NCBI GenBank assembly: GCA_905250115.1
Contig: CAJNOI010000135.1
Location: 129,614 to 193,613 of the forward strand
Source: Adineta steineri
Lineage: Eukaryota; Rotifera; Eurotatoria; Adinetida; Adinetidae
Length of the DNA stretch: 64,000 nucleotides
Direction: 5' to 3'
The notes under the pieces were generated by a model, which saw only the letters and a list, made by a program, of their open reading frames with translations, was not told the DNA's origin and did not search any database. The translations under genes and the position numbers were made by a program. The stretch's first letter is position 1. Every line of letters starts with the position of its first letter. Below are positions 54,233-64,000 of this stretch, piece after piece.

Positions 54233-57200
54233 ATGGCCACTGGTGTTCTATCAAATGATGATTTTTACACAAACATCGATGATAAGTCTTTGGAAATATT
54301 CTCACTTATTTGGCTCGATGCGAATGTAGATGTTAAAGGCACTCGAGAAACAGAAGTAAAATTACGTTCTATTATTAATCATATCAAGAAATTTCAAGAT
54401 GTGAAACAATGTCAACATTATATTGAACAAACATCACAAAAAGATCGATTAGTAATTATTGTTAGTGGCCGATTAGGACAAGAAATAGTACCCTACATTC
54501 ATCAACTTCGACAAGTTATATCAATTTATGTTTATTGTATGGATAAGAAGAATAATGAACAATGGGCTCTAAAATTTACAAAAGTAAAACTATTCTACAA
54601 AAATTATTATTTCATTGTATTATTTTTTCATAGGTCAAATCTGTTGTTGTTGATCTTGATGAACTTGTCTGTCAAATTACAGCAGATCATAAAATTCAGA
54701 AAAAGGTAGAAGAACCATTATCAATCAATATTTTCACAACAAATGTTGATGCAGGAAAATCAACAACAGGAGTTAATGGGCAATTTGTTTTTTCTCAAAT
54801 TCTCGTTGACTGCCTTCTACGACTGAAATCAACTGAAATAGACAAAAATGAACTTATTAATCTTTGTCAAAGTGAATATGAAGGAAATTATACCGAACTA
54901 AGCAATCTTCGTGAATTTCAACAAGATTATTCTCCTAATAAGGTATTATTGTGGTATACAAAAGAAACATTCTTTTATAAAACTCTTAATGCAGCTTTGC
55001 GTACACAAAATATTCATATGATTTTTTTATTTCGATCATTGATTTGTGATCTTTATCATCAATTGCAAGAATACCAATCTAAGGAGTTTGTACGCGTTTA
55101 CCGATGTCAGCTAATGTCTAACGATGAATTACATAGTCTTCAACAAAACATTGGCCAGTTCATTTCAGTAAATTCATTTTTCTCCACCAGTGATGAACGT
55201 CGAACAGCTCTCTTCCTTCTAGGTGATATGTCTACACAGATTGATTTAAAAAGAGTGTTGTTTGAAATTGATGCTGATCCTAACATAGTCAATACAAAAC
55301 CATTTGCTAATATTAGTAAACATAGTTATTTTCCAGATGAATCAGAAGTTCTCTTTATGATTGGTTCTATTTTTCGTCTTAATAATATTGATCGTAATGA
55401 TGATCAAATATGGACCATTAAAATGACTTTATGTAATGATGATGAACATGATTTAAAACAAGTTCTTATGCATATGAAACAACAAATTGAAAATGAAGAA
55501 ACAAATCTTCGAACATTAGGAAATGTATTATGGGAAATGGGTAAATTTGATTTAGCTGAAAAGTATTTTACTCGTTCGTTGAAGCAACTTCCATCAAATG
55601 ATTCATTACATATCAGTTTATATGAAGATCTTGGCAAACTCGCATCACAGAGAGGTGATTATGATATGAGTATGAAATGGCGTAAAAAACTACTTACATT
55701 CAAAGAGGAAAATCCATTAGCCATTAATGTTAGTGTTAATAAAACAAACGATTTCATCGGTGAGTTTATTGAAAGAAAATCTCTGATTTACAAGCGAATG
55801 ATCTATATAAAAATGAATCTTTTATCACCGAAAAAAATCTTTAAAAATTCAGAAAGGTGAGACAAATAAATATTCTTTTACAAAAATTTTATTTTGTGTT
55901 TATCAGTTAGTCATTTTAGATGAGAGAAAATTATTTAGAACTGAAATCAAATCTATACATTCAATATTCACCAATACCAACTCTATTTATATTTATCTTT
56001 TCCTATTATTAGACTGTTACACGTTTTTTACAATAACATTAATATTTAGTTCTTTGTTGATCGTTCTAGATCATAGCACTTATATGAATAAAGTCAGAGA
56101 TCTCTCTATTCAATAAAAAATCATATAGGAGAATATGTATACTGTATTAGTTATGTAATTCAAGTGCAAATATAGATGATGAACTTAGTGATTAATGTCG
56201 ATTCATAAATATATGAAAAAAATCAAAGCGACACTTTCATGTAAATTTAGAAGAAAGGGAAAAGAAAACGTTTTGATTCAATATCATTTATAACTCAAGT
56301 TATATAGCATGAAATGTCTAATTGAATTTCTAATATAAATCTTAAGGATGTGGGTGTGGATACTGTATTTACCTAGCACCCACACCTTCAAAGATAAACA
56401 AACTCATTCAGATGAAATTAATCAAATTTTATTTTCAAATGAAAAAAACAATTTTATTAAATAAATTTTAAATTTAATTCAAATTACAATTAAATCAATT
56501 TAAATCATTTTTATTTTATTTCATCTTAATCCTCTCAACATATTAATTCAACAAAACAAATCCTTAACATATATTTTATATAAATTATCATTTTTGCCTT
56601 ATTAGATTTTTAAATAACACTTTTTATTCATCGATTTCATTTAAATATAAATAAAATCATTTTTCTTTTAGGACAATCATTTATTGTCAATCATAATAAT
56701 ATCAACACAAAATGGAAACAATATGGAATTACTGTTGCTGGAGGAAATGGACAAGGCAATCAATTGAATCAACTCTCTTATCCTGAAGGTATTTATGTTG
56801 ACGATGATCATCAAACTGTTTATATTGCTGATTGCGGAAATGATCGTATTGTTGGATGGACATATGGAACAAAGAGTGGTCAAGTTGTTGCAGGTGGGAA
56901 TGGACAAGGAAATCACCTCAATCAACTCAATTGTCCGAGTTATATCTTCGTTGATGAAGATTATTCAGTTTATGTATCGGAACGTGACAATCATCGTGTG
57001 ATGAAATGGATGAAAGGTGCAAAAGAAGGTATTGTTGTTGCTGGTAAAAAAGGTGAAGGGAATCGTTTGACACAGTTGTCTGGTCCTCAAGGAGTGATTG
57101 TCGATCATTTGGGTAATGTTTATGTGGCAGACGGCGACAATGATCGAATAATGCGTTGGTGTGAAGGATCTTGCGAAGGTAGCTTTGTTGTTGGTGGAAA

Positions 57201-57327
57201 TGGAGAAGGAAAGCAATCAAATCAATTCGACGGTCCCACAGGTTTATCAGTCGATGCCCAAGGTAATCTATATGTTGCCGATTATCATAATCATCGAATA
57301 CAAAAATTTGAAATTGATTTGGATTAA
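54233..57327 (+). CDS. ART-TPR-NHL fusion protein
   Basis: Three exons (54233-54583, 54634-55759, 56672-57327) join in phases 0 and 1 to give 710 residues. Residues 15-130 match the alpha/beta domain of the gene at 23494 (DRLVIIVSGRLGQEIVPYIH). Residues about 190-390 are an ART domain with a complete R-S-E set: Arg274 in VYRC, FFSTS at 299-303, and Glu353-x-Glu355 in DESEVLF. About two TPR units follow (LGNVLWEMGKFDLAEKYFTR). The third exon adds four NHL repeats (GIYVDDDHQTVYIADCGNDR and three more) and the stop. Likely a cytosolic ADP-ribosyltransferase whose propeller binds a target or regulator. If the second, 912-nt intron is not spliced, translation would end at 55860 and the NHL exon would lack a start; in-phase GTGAGT and TTTTAG sites favour the fusion. 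Confidence 0.75.
56346..56390. repeat. Telomere-like GT-rich hairpin in an intron
   Basis: Left arm GGATGTGGGTGTGGAT, right arm AGCACCCACACCTTC. It lies inside the long second intron of the ART-TPR-NHL gene, on the sense strand. Confidence 0.7.
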
Positions 57328-58371
57328 GTTTGTTGATGTTGATGGTGAAATGAATCGTAAATTGTTGGTGAAAATATTTTTGTTTATTTTGATTGAAAAA
57401 AAAATAAATTAAATAAATTTTTTATATTTTTGATTTAGAATAATAAAATAAAAGTTTGATTTATTTGTTGATTTTGTTATGATTGATTTTATATTATATT
57501 TTAATAATTAAAATTAAATTTTCTGATTCGATTAAAGATGAGATAATCTGAGAGGATAGAAAAGTAAGATAAAAGAATATTTTCATGTTTTAAAGTTGTG
57601 TGTGTGTATGAATCAATAAAATGATTGATAAGATGAAATGAAATAGATCGAATTAATATTTTGTGTAAATAAAACTATTTTAAAAATAAATATATTTGTT
57701 AATTTATTTGATTTGATCTATTGTGTTGATTTTATAATAATGATAATGAAATATTTGTTATTTTCATTTTGAATTTATTAAATCTGATACGATGAATATA
57801 TGGTTTAGGTGTTTCTATGATCATTGTCATATGTCAATGTGTGTTTAATAAGATGGAGATCAATGATAATTGAATATGAAGTTGATTAATAATTAAATGA
57901 AATTATTACAATTTTAATAAGTGGAAGTAAATAATAGAATAATTATTTTTATAACGGACGAATAAAGTGAAGCACCGATATTTTATTTACCTAAGCAAAT
58001 TCTTTTCTAGATAAACATATTTGTGATGAATAAAATTTGATGATTGAAATATTATTTGAATTATTTTATCTAATGGACTATAAAATCTGTTTAGAATTTA
58101 ATATTAAAATCTTTATTAATGACAGTCTTAGTTTAATAGATATTTCAAAAGATTTTATTGTTTTAATTGTAAAAGATTGATTTGCTAGAGTGTATTTCTA
58201 CGATAATATTAAATTAGAATAAACAACAAATTTCCTTTTCGATCATATTCATTTGTTTTCTGAGATAATTTTTGAATTAAAATAAAATCTTTATTTATCT
58301 TCAGTATAACTTCATTCACTCTCAATTTATTCTAGCTGAATCGATTTAGAAGAGAGTATTATTCACTTTTA

Positions 58372-58449
58372 GAGTGTGAGTGTGTGGATGTGTTTACATG
58401 GATATGCTGTAGATGTGAGATAATAACAGCACCAACACTCATACCCTCT
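58372..58449. repeat. Telomere-like GT-rich hairpin
   Basis: Left arm GAGTGTGAGTGTGTGGATGTG, right arm AACACTCATACCCTC, with a longer loop that carries a second GTAGATGTGAG unit. Confidence 0.55.
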
Positions 58450-59380
58450 AATGGTTTAATCATATAAAATGTTTTAATTTTAAGAATATTCCAAATAGAT
58501 CTTCTACAATTGATAGATGACGATAGAAAAAGATTGCTATAACTAGTAGAGACGTATCTGCAACATAAAGCAAGGATCATCAATTTAGAAGTAGACTAAA
58601 GTATCGTACGGCTTACAAGAGAATTCAAAATGGTGGAAGGATTTGAGATGAATGAAATAATTGTCGTTTATTGAAGAAATACTACTGATATGACTCGAGT
58701 AAGAATCATGGATATAAAAATAAACTATAATATTTCTGGTTATCGCAAATCAATCTCGGTGCATTTTAATTAATGGTTGTCTATTCGATGTTCAATCCTA
58801 TTCTGCGGAATGATACTATATATTTGTGTTGAATTTCGAAAAAAACTAATTAAAGTGGCAACAATAGATATTCTTACAGTATACTTACGCGCACTCTACA
58901 ATCGCAGTAAATTAGACGAAAATTAAATGTACTTATCTATCGCGACTTCTATGTTAATTCTAAACTTTAATATTTATAGAATATATAATTAATAATTATG
59001 TTCATGTTGGTAAATGAGATCAACATATCTCTTTCACATTTTCTCGGATTCCATATGATAAACGTCATCATTGTACTGCGTATTAACATACTATAGAATA
59101 TTTTTCCAGTTGTAAGTATCAACAAGAAAGTGGATATTCTTCGTGAGAGAACAAATTATCGGTTGTTTTCTACAATATAGAAAAATAAGTATTCATGTTT
59201 CCGAAGAGAATAAAAAAAAGTATGTCATTCATTTCCTTTCTTTCCATTTAGATGTTAGTCATCGCTTCTACTATACATAGTAATAGAAACATAAAATAGA
59301 GAATATTCAGTGTAGTATATGCGCATATCAATATGAGACAGTTACACAGCCGGCACTAGTACTAACTTCCCTTAGCATGA

Positions 59381-59431
59381 AGATGTGAGTGAGCTGTTCA
59401 TCTGTTATTGTGGCCCACATGCACACTCTGA
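59381..59431. repeat. Eroded telomere-like hairpin
   Basis: Left arm AGATGTGAGTGAGC, right arm GGCCCACATGCACACTC. Confidence 0.45.
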
Positions 59432-60371
59432 AGTTATTATTGATTTTCCAATTTCTTTAAAAACAATTTTTCTAAAATATCAAACATTTTCGGAGTAATG
59501 AAAATTCCATGAATGAATAATAATAGTTTGTAAAATTTTCTGACCCACTTTCAGTAACATTTAATCTAGACTAATCCAATAGATTCTGACAATTAAATGC
59601 ATTGGAGATGAAAACAAATGAATTTATTTATACCAACTAGTTTCATTACATTTATTTTCATCTTTAATGTATTTATTTGAGTAATTTCACTAGGGTGTTT
59701 TGCTGATTTAGAAGAAAGAAAAGGAACGTCATAGAATGACTTTTAGATCGTTGGAATATATAATTCCAAGAACATGCTCTTATCTTGTCTATCGATGGAA
59801 GTTAATATAGTGCAAAAAATTAAAACATTTATGCTTGAGACAGCTACGCGTATGACGTCGGAAAAATTATCTTGTAATCAACATTGATTAAAAAATACAC
59901 AAAGGATAGAATGAGAACAGAACTCTTTTGGCAATTCAGCGTTGACTTATTAACCGCCACTGTGCTTTTGCACTAATTTCTTTTTCATAATTACACAACA
60001 GAAAAACGTACCATGCATCTGCTTTAATGAAATCTTCTAATCCAGAGGCAGCATATTGCCTGCATACACATCTCTGTTTTTACCATCACAATATTCTGAT
60101 TTTTCTCTTGTTTCAAACAGAAAATTTACAGAGTGCGTTTCTCAATTGAGTTTTTTAGTTCTCTGAGAAAAGCAGATAGTAGAACTTCGTAAGGAAGAAC
60201 TCTTTAGTACTCCTTACACGAGGATTTATGGGACGTCTTAATACGAGCGATACATGAAAAGATAGGTGTGTGCCATTGAAACGAAATAATAAGTAAAGCA
60301 TATTGTCTGCATTTTTTATGCTGATCATTTCTTTTATCATTACAGATAACGACTGTTGCTCACTCTACGTG

Positions 60372-61463
60372 ATGTCTTCGATAGCTGATACTCTCATCAT
60401 TGTACAACAAACAATTACTCGCTATATTTTTCCCGTTTTTCTGGTATTGGGTAACTTCGGTAATCTGATTTGCATTGCTATTTTTTCCCAAAAACACCAT
60501 CGACGTAGTTCCTGTTCGATGTACCTGTTTGCTGCTGCTGTGTGTAGTCTCATAGGCGTTAATTGGGGACTTGGCACTAATACCTATGCTTTCTATCAAC
60601 CACCAGACCCATTCATTAAGTCACTCAGTCTCTGTCGCATTCGAGGTTATATCCTACAAGCATCTTCGATTCTTCATCGTACATTGACTGTATTGGCATG
60701 TGCAGATCGATATGCAATGAGTTCGACTCAAGTCACCACGCGTAAGTTTAGTACACCAAAAATGGCATTGAAAATGATCTCCGGTGCCACTCTTTTGTGT
60801 ATGCTCATTTCAATTCATTTGCCAATTTTAGAGACTATCGAAAACAGTCGATGCGGCACTTTTGGAACTTATGGATTCTTTTTTAGCATCTATCTCATTT
60901 GCATTTATGGTGTGATTATACCGGGTCTCGCAATTCTCTTCAGCGTTCTCATCCTGAAGAATCTGAAAGCGGTTCGTACTCGTGTTCAACCTCTTCAAGG
61001 AACAAACAATGCGCCACAACATGTTTTACTGAAACGTGATATGAATATGCTGAGACTTGCCTTTGCTGAAGTAGCGGTCGGTATTCTTCTCAATTTTTTA
61101 TATCCAACGAATTCGTTGTACACAATACTGACAAGTAATGTACCGAATAAGAGTCGAGATCGCACTCAGATCGAAGCATTCGTTAATTTTCTTGGACTTA
61201 TTGTCTTGTTTTATCTAAATTATTGTATTACGTTCTATCTGTACCTAGCTATATCCAAACCCTTTCGTCAAGAAATCAAACGGCTCGTTACCAAGTACAT
61301 CAAACGATCAAAACGAGAACAGACAAATGTTATTACTGGTCTGATAGCTCTACGACAACGAGAAACACACTTAAGGTTGGGTGAGAGTAAGTTTGGTAAT
61401 AATCAATCAAATTCTCACCCACAACCACATCCTCAAGAAACAGTAAATACAAAACATACTTGA
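60372..61463 (+). CDS. Class A-like 7TM receptor with DRY motif
   Basis: 363 residues from the ATG at 60372. An in-frame upstream ATG at about 60318 lies before a CATTACAG acceptor-like site and is probably in an intron. TM1 is YIFPVFLVLGNFGNLICIAI with the class A G-N. ECL1 contains a cysteine. TM3 ends LTVLACADRYAMS, the only canonical D-R-Y in this window. TM5 is IYGVIIPGLAILFSVLI. TM6 follows LKRDMNMLRLAFAEVAVG, and TM7 carries NYCITFYLYLAISKPF. It probably couples to G proteins at the plasma membrane; ligand unknown, neuropeptide-like receptor possible. The C-tail (LGESKFGNNQSNSHPQPHPQ) is encoded by one of the telomere-like hairpins. No lesions. Confidence 0.85.
   Translation: MSSIADTLIIVQQTITRYIFPVFLVLGNFGNLICIAIFSQKHHRRSSCSMYLFAAAVCSLIGVNWGLGTNTYAFYQPPDPFIKSLSLCRIRGYILQASSILHRTLTVLACADRYAMSSTQVTTRKFSTPKMALKMISGATLLCMLISIHLPILETIENSRCGTFGTYGFFFSIYLICIYGVIIPGLAILFSVLILKNLKAVRTRVQPLQGTNNAPQHVLLKRDMNMLRLAFAEVAVGILLNFLYPTNSLYTILTSNVPNKSRDRTQIEAFVNFLGLIVLFYLNYCITFYLYLAISKPFRQEIKRLVTKYIKRSKREQTNVITGLIALRQRETHLRLGESKFGNNQSNSHPQPHPQETVNTKHT
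61374..61435. repeat. Telomere-like hairpin inside coding sequence
   Basis: Left arm AGGTTGGGTGAGAGT, right arm TCTCACCCACAACCACATCCT. It is translated as part of the C-terminal tail of the receptor at 60372-61463. Confidence 0.65.
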
Positions 61464-62383
61464 TCACATAATTATAAAATGGAAACGATTGTAATTTGAC
61501 TTACTCTTGATTTTGTTTGTGATTCTTTTATTCACTTATATATTATATTCAGATTCTTCTTGAGGGTGGTTGTGAGAGATGAATATAATATCTATACCCA
61601 CACCCTCAAGATGATTAACATTTCTTTTTTAAATGTATTTAGTAGAATTAGTAACGCTACTGCAGTAGTCGTTTGGCTACTAAAAAACTCATACTCTTCT
61701 CTCAAAATACAAAATCTGATATTTTGATAAAGTATGACTATAATTCGAATCTATCTAGATGCGTGCTAGACCCAAAATAAAGCTCGCTTAATATGGAATT
61801 AGTTTTGCGTGATTGTCATACAGCATGTATAATCTGACAACTCTACCAATTTGCCGTACACGCACATACAAGAACTCAACTGAATTAATGTGCAATTTCC
61901 GCAAACAAGATATATGGTGCATTACAAAAGCTTTTTTTACCCCCTTCCTCTAAATGCCTCAGTTTGAACTCAATTATTAATTACGTATACTAAGTATAAA
62001 AGAAATGATAGATTACAACAAAGCACTAGACTTAGAAGGCTAAAATTTTGCACATCGTCCTAAATATGTATGAACATTATATCTGTAGAATTATTTACAT
62101 TCAAAAAACCATCTAAATATTTTCGCTTGTTTAGATAATGCTCATATTTTTCTTTTTTAATTAAAATAATCCAGCCATAAATACCGGTGATACTTTTTTT
62201 ATTAGCGGAAATATATGTCGTGTATAAATTAATTTGATAGTAGGCGACAAACGCAAAAAAGCTTTTATATTTACAATCAAATAGAATCATCTTTAAATTC
62301 GTCACGATCCAAGACTACACGTAATCTTTATAAACAATAAACTTTAAACGTTTTATTTAAATCTTATTTACGAACGGTAATCT
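61464..62383. other. Intergenic with one GT-rich hairpin
   Basis: Hairpin at 61562. Rest AT-rich; no gene recognised. Confidence 0.4.
61562..61609. repeat. Telomere-like GT-rich hairpin
   Basis: Left arm GAGGGTGGTTGTGAGAG, right arm CTATACCCACACCCTC. It lies about 100 bases after the receptor stop codon and about 125 bases after another hairpin. Confidence 0.75.
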
Positions 62384-63401
62384 ATGTCGAGCGCAGATGT
62401 ATTAAACTTTATCTTGAAACAAGTTCATATCTATTATGGTTTGTTTATCGTAATCACTGGCGTGATTGGTGGAATATTCAATGTTATTATTTTTACATCA
62501 CTTAAAACATTTAGAGAAACAACATGTGCATTTTATTTGACTATTACTTCTATAGCCAATATTGATCCAAGAACAATATCATGGTTTTGTAAATTTCATT
62601 ATTTTCTTGGACATTGAGGTCTTTTGGTATCATCTGCTGGTACATGTTTAGCAACTGTTGATCAGTACTTATCAATGAGTAAATATCGACATCTAAGTAA
62701 TTTACAAATAGCTCGTCGTTGCATTTGTATTAGTTCAATATTGTGCTGTGTTCATAGGATTTCTTTTCTCATTTACATGGATACACTTTCTAACTCTTGT
62801 GTGATTACTAATTTAAACTTTTCAATGTATATCTCTCGCTTTTATTATCCAGTTCTAATGGGATGTTTACCTCTTAGTATACAGATAACATTTTCACTGC
62901 TAGCTTTTTATAATGCTCATAAATTAGGTAATCGTCACATAAATATTGTGCGTTTGAGTCGAGATCGACAATTGACTGCAATAACATTGGTTCAAGTAGT
63001 ATATATTATAATTACAAAATTACCATACGTTATTTACTATATATACTCACTAAACCTAAACACAATGGATGCAGAACAAACTGCACAAAGTAATTTTATT
63101 TTTACAATTACACTTTTAATTTATTATTCATTATATGCTGTGAGTATTTTATTTGAAAAGTTTTATACATATTTTCTTTTGTTCTTGTTAATGATAGAGC
63201 CCGTTCTATATCTCATGCTGTGTTTCGGAACGATTTCGCAAGCAATTAGTTTATGTACTTATCAATATTTGGCTTAATCGATGGCGACAATGGATAAATA
63301 GATTAAACAACAATCAAATTGAACCGAATATAGAAATGCGAGACAATGAACATTTTAATAGAATAAGAAAAGATTTAGTTGAATTTAATTCAATTCGTTA
63401 A
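62384..63401 (+). pseudogene. 7TM receptor pseudogene (TM2 deletion and nonsense codon)
   Basis: Exon 1 (62384-63139) and exon 2 (63198-63401) share the TM7 intron position of the receptor at 21412-22414 (phase 0, 58 nt, GTGAGT..GATAG). TM1 is YYGLFIVITGVIGGIFNVII. TM2 is cut short after TITSIANI, and about 25 residues before WCKF-type sequence (SWFCKFHYF) are missing. A TGA at 62615-62617 follows GH, in frame with what comes next. From there TM3 (GTCLATVDQYLS), TM4, TM5, TM6 and TM7 to the C-tail are open. The TGA is best explained as TGG to TGA. If it were read through, the protein would still lack most of TM2. Very similar in plan to the gene at 21412. Confidence 0.75.
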
Positions 63402-64000
63402 AGATGTTGTATCAAGTGAAATATATTTCTGCGAAATTCATTTAATTTTTCTTTTCATAATTTCTTTTCGTGTTGTCTACACTTATTAAAAATAAATCTT
63501 ACTATTCAAAAAAATTCATTTTTCTATTATATTATAATAATCTATACTTAGTACCCCTTGCTGATCTTTCGACGTAATTAGGCCATTCTTGTTTTTGAAA
63601 GCTAATCAAAAAAACACTTGTTATCTATTTTTATGATGTACTTTTATAATTTAAATCTATATATACACGAAGATGAAGGATGAATATTATATTCTTTAAC
63701 ACATTTTCAAGATAGATCAAGAAATTGCTATGTCTGCAATGGAATATATAAAAGTCATTCTAGAGAGTAATTCGTTACCATAGGTCAACATAGTCTAAAT
63801 GTCTGATAATAACTTCTTTTAGAATAATTCAATAGAAACTATAAGTCTTATCATCAAAATTAAAAATAGAAATATATTAATTAGTCTATTACGTGGTTCT
63901 TTATCAGTGAAAACAAGTTTTTGACACCTTTTTTCTGGAAGGAAAATAAGAACAGAAGATTTACTTTCAAAGAAANNNNNNNNNNNNNNNNNNNNNNNNN
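63402..64000. other. AT-rich end of the window, Ns from 63976
   Basis: No gene recognised. The last 25 positions are Ns, so the contig or scaffold segment ends or is gapped here. Confidence 0.6.

Larger units (their letters stand above)
57328..60371. other. Long intergenic region with two GT-rich hairpins
   Basis: About 3 kb, very AT-rich. Apart from hairpins at 58372 and 59381 and an acceptor-like CATTACAG at about 60345 before the next gene, nothing is recognised. Confidence 0.4.

Noticed and set aside
7289-61609. CRISPR-like reading of the repeated GT-rich units
   Set aside because: Copies are kilobases apart, inverted rather than direct, and the genome is eukaryotic.

Overview
The window is eukaryotic. 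It is AT-rich, introns are short (46-67 nt in most genes, GT..AG), and there are no bacterial operons. The gene families point to a bdelloid rotifer, probably Rotaria- or Adineta-like. They include many divergent seven-helix receptors, F-box proteins with degenerate leucine-rich repeats, ADP-ribosyltransferase (ART) proteins with kinesin-light-chain-type TPRs, NHL propellers, and a secreted propeller/beta-repeat/7TM receptor. A scattered family of hairpins with GAGGGTGTGGGTGTGG-like arms also fits, because bdelloid telomeric DNA is reported to be built on TGTGGG-type units. The species call is inference.

Layout. 1-10 kb: a 7TM receptor cut by the window edge (-), an internally deleted receptor pseudogene (-), an F-box gene (-), a small WAP-type secreted peptide (+), a piggyBac-type MITE, a broken tetraspanin-like gene (+) and a Ly6/uPAR-like GPI protein (-). 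11-23 kb: a two-exon F-box gene (+), three receptors (-), a decayed Tnp2-like transposase (+) and a complete but internally deleted hAT-type element. 23-31 kb: a 1143-residue ART-TPR gene flanked by telomere-like hairpins, a receptor, and a receptor pseudogene with two nonsense codons. 31-36 kb: a large inverted duplication in which an unknown gene pair (A/A') is divergent around the centre and a decayed gene (B/B') lies outside each copy; a tRNA-like sequence sits in one arm. 36-46 kb: one 9.3 kb gene encoding signal peptide, NHL propeller, about five beta-domain repeats and a 7TM domain, with a short assembly gap. 48-51 kb: a secreted DNA/RNA endonuclease-like gene and a defensin-like peptide. 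51-64 kb: a Tc1-like MITE, an ART-TPR-NHL fusion gene, a 7TM receptor with a DRY motif, and a receptor pseudogene.

Common themes. Sensing genes (receptors) and defence or signalling genes (ART, nuclease, WAP, defensin) dominate. Several are in birth-and-death decay, and fragments of several DNA-transposon superfamilies lie between them. I built exon models by hand from GT/AG sites and reading phase. None is supported by transcripts here.
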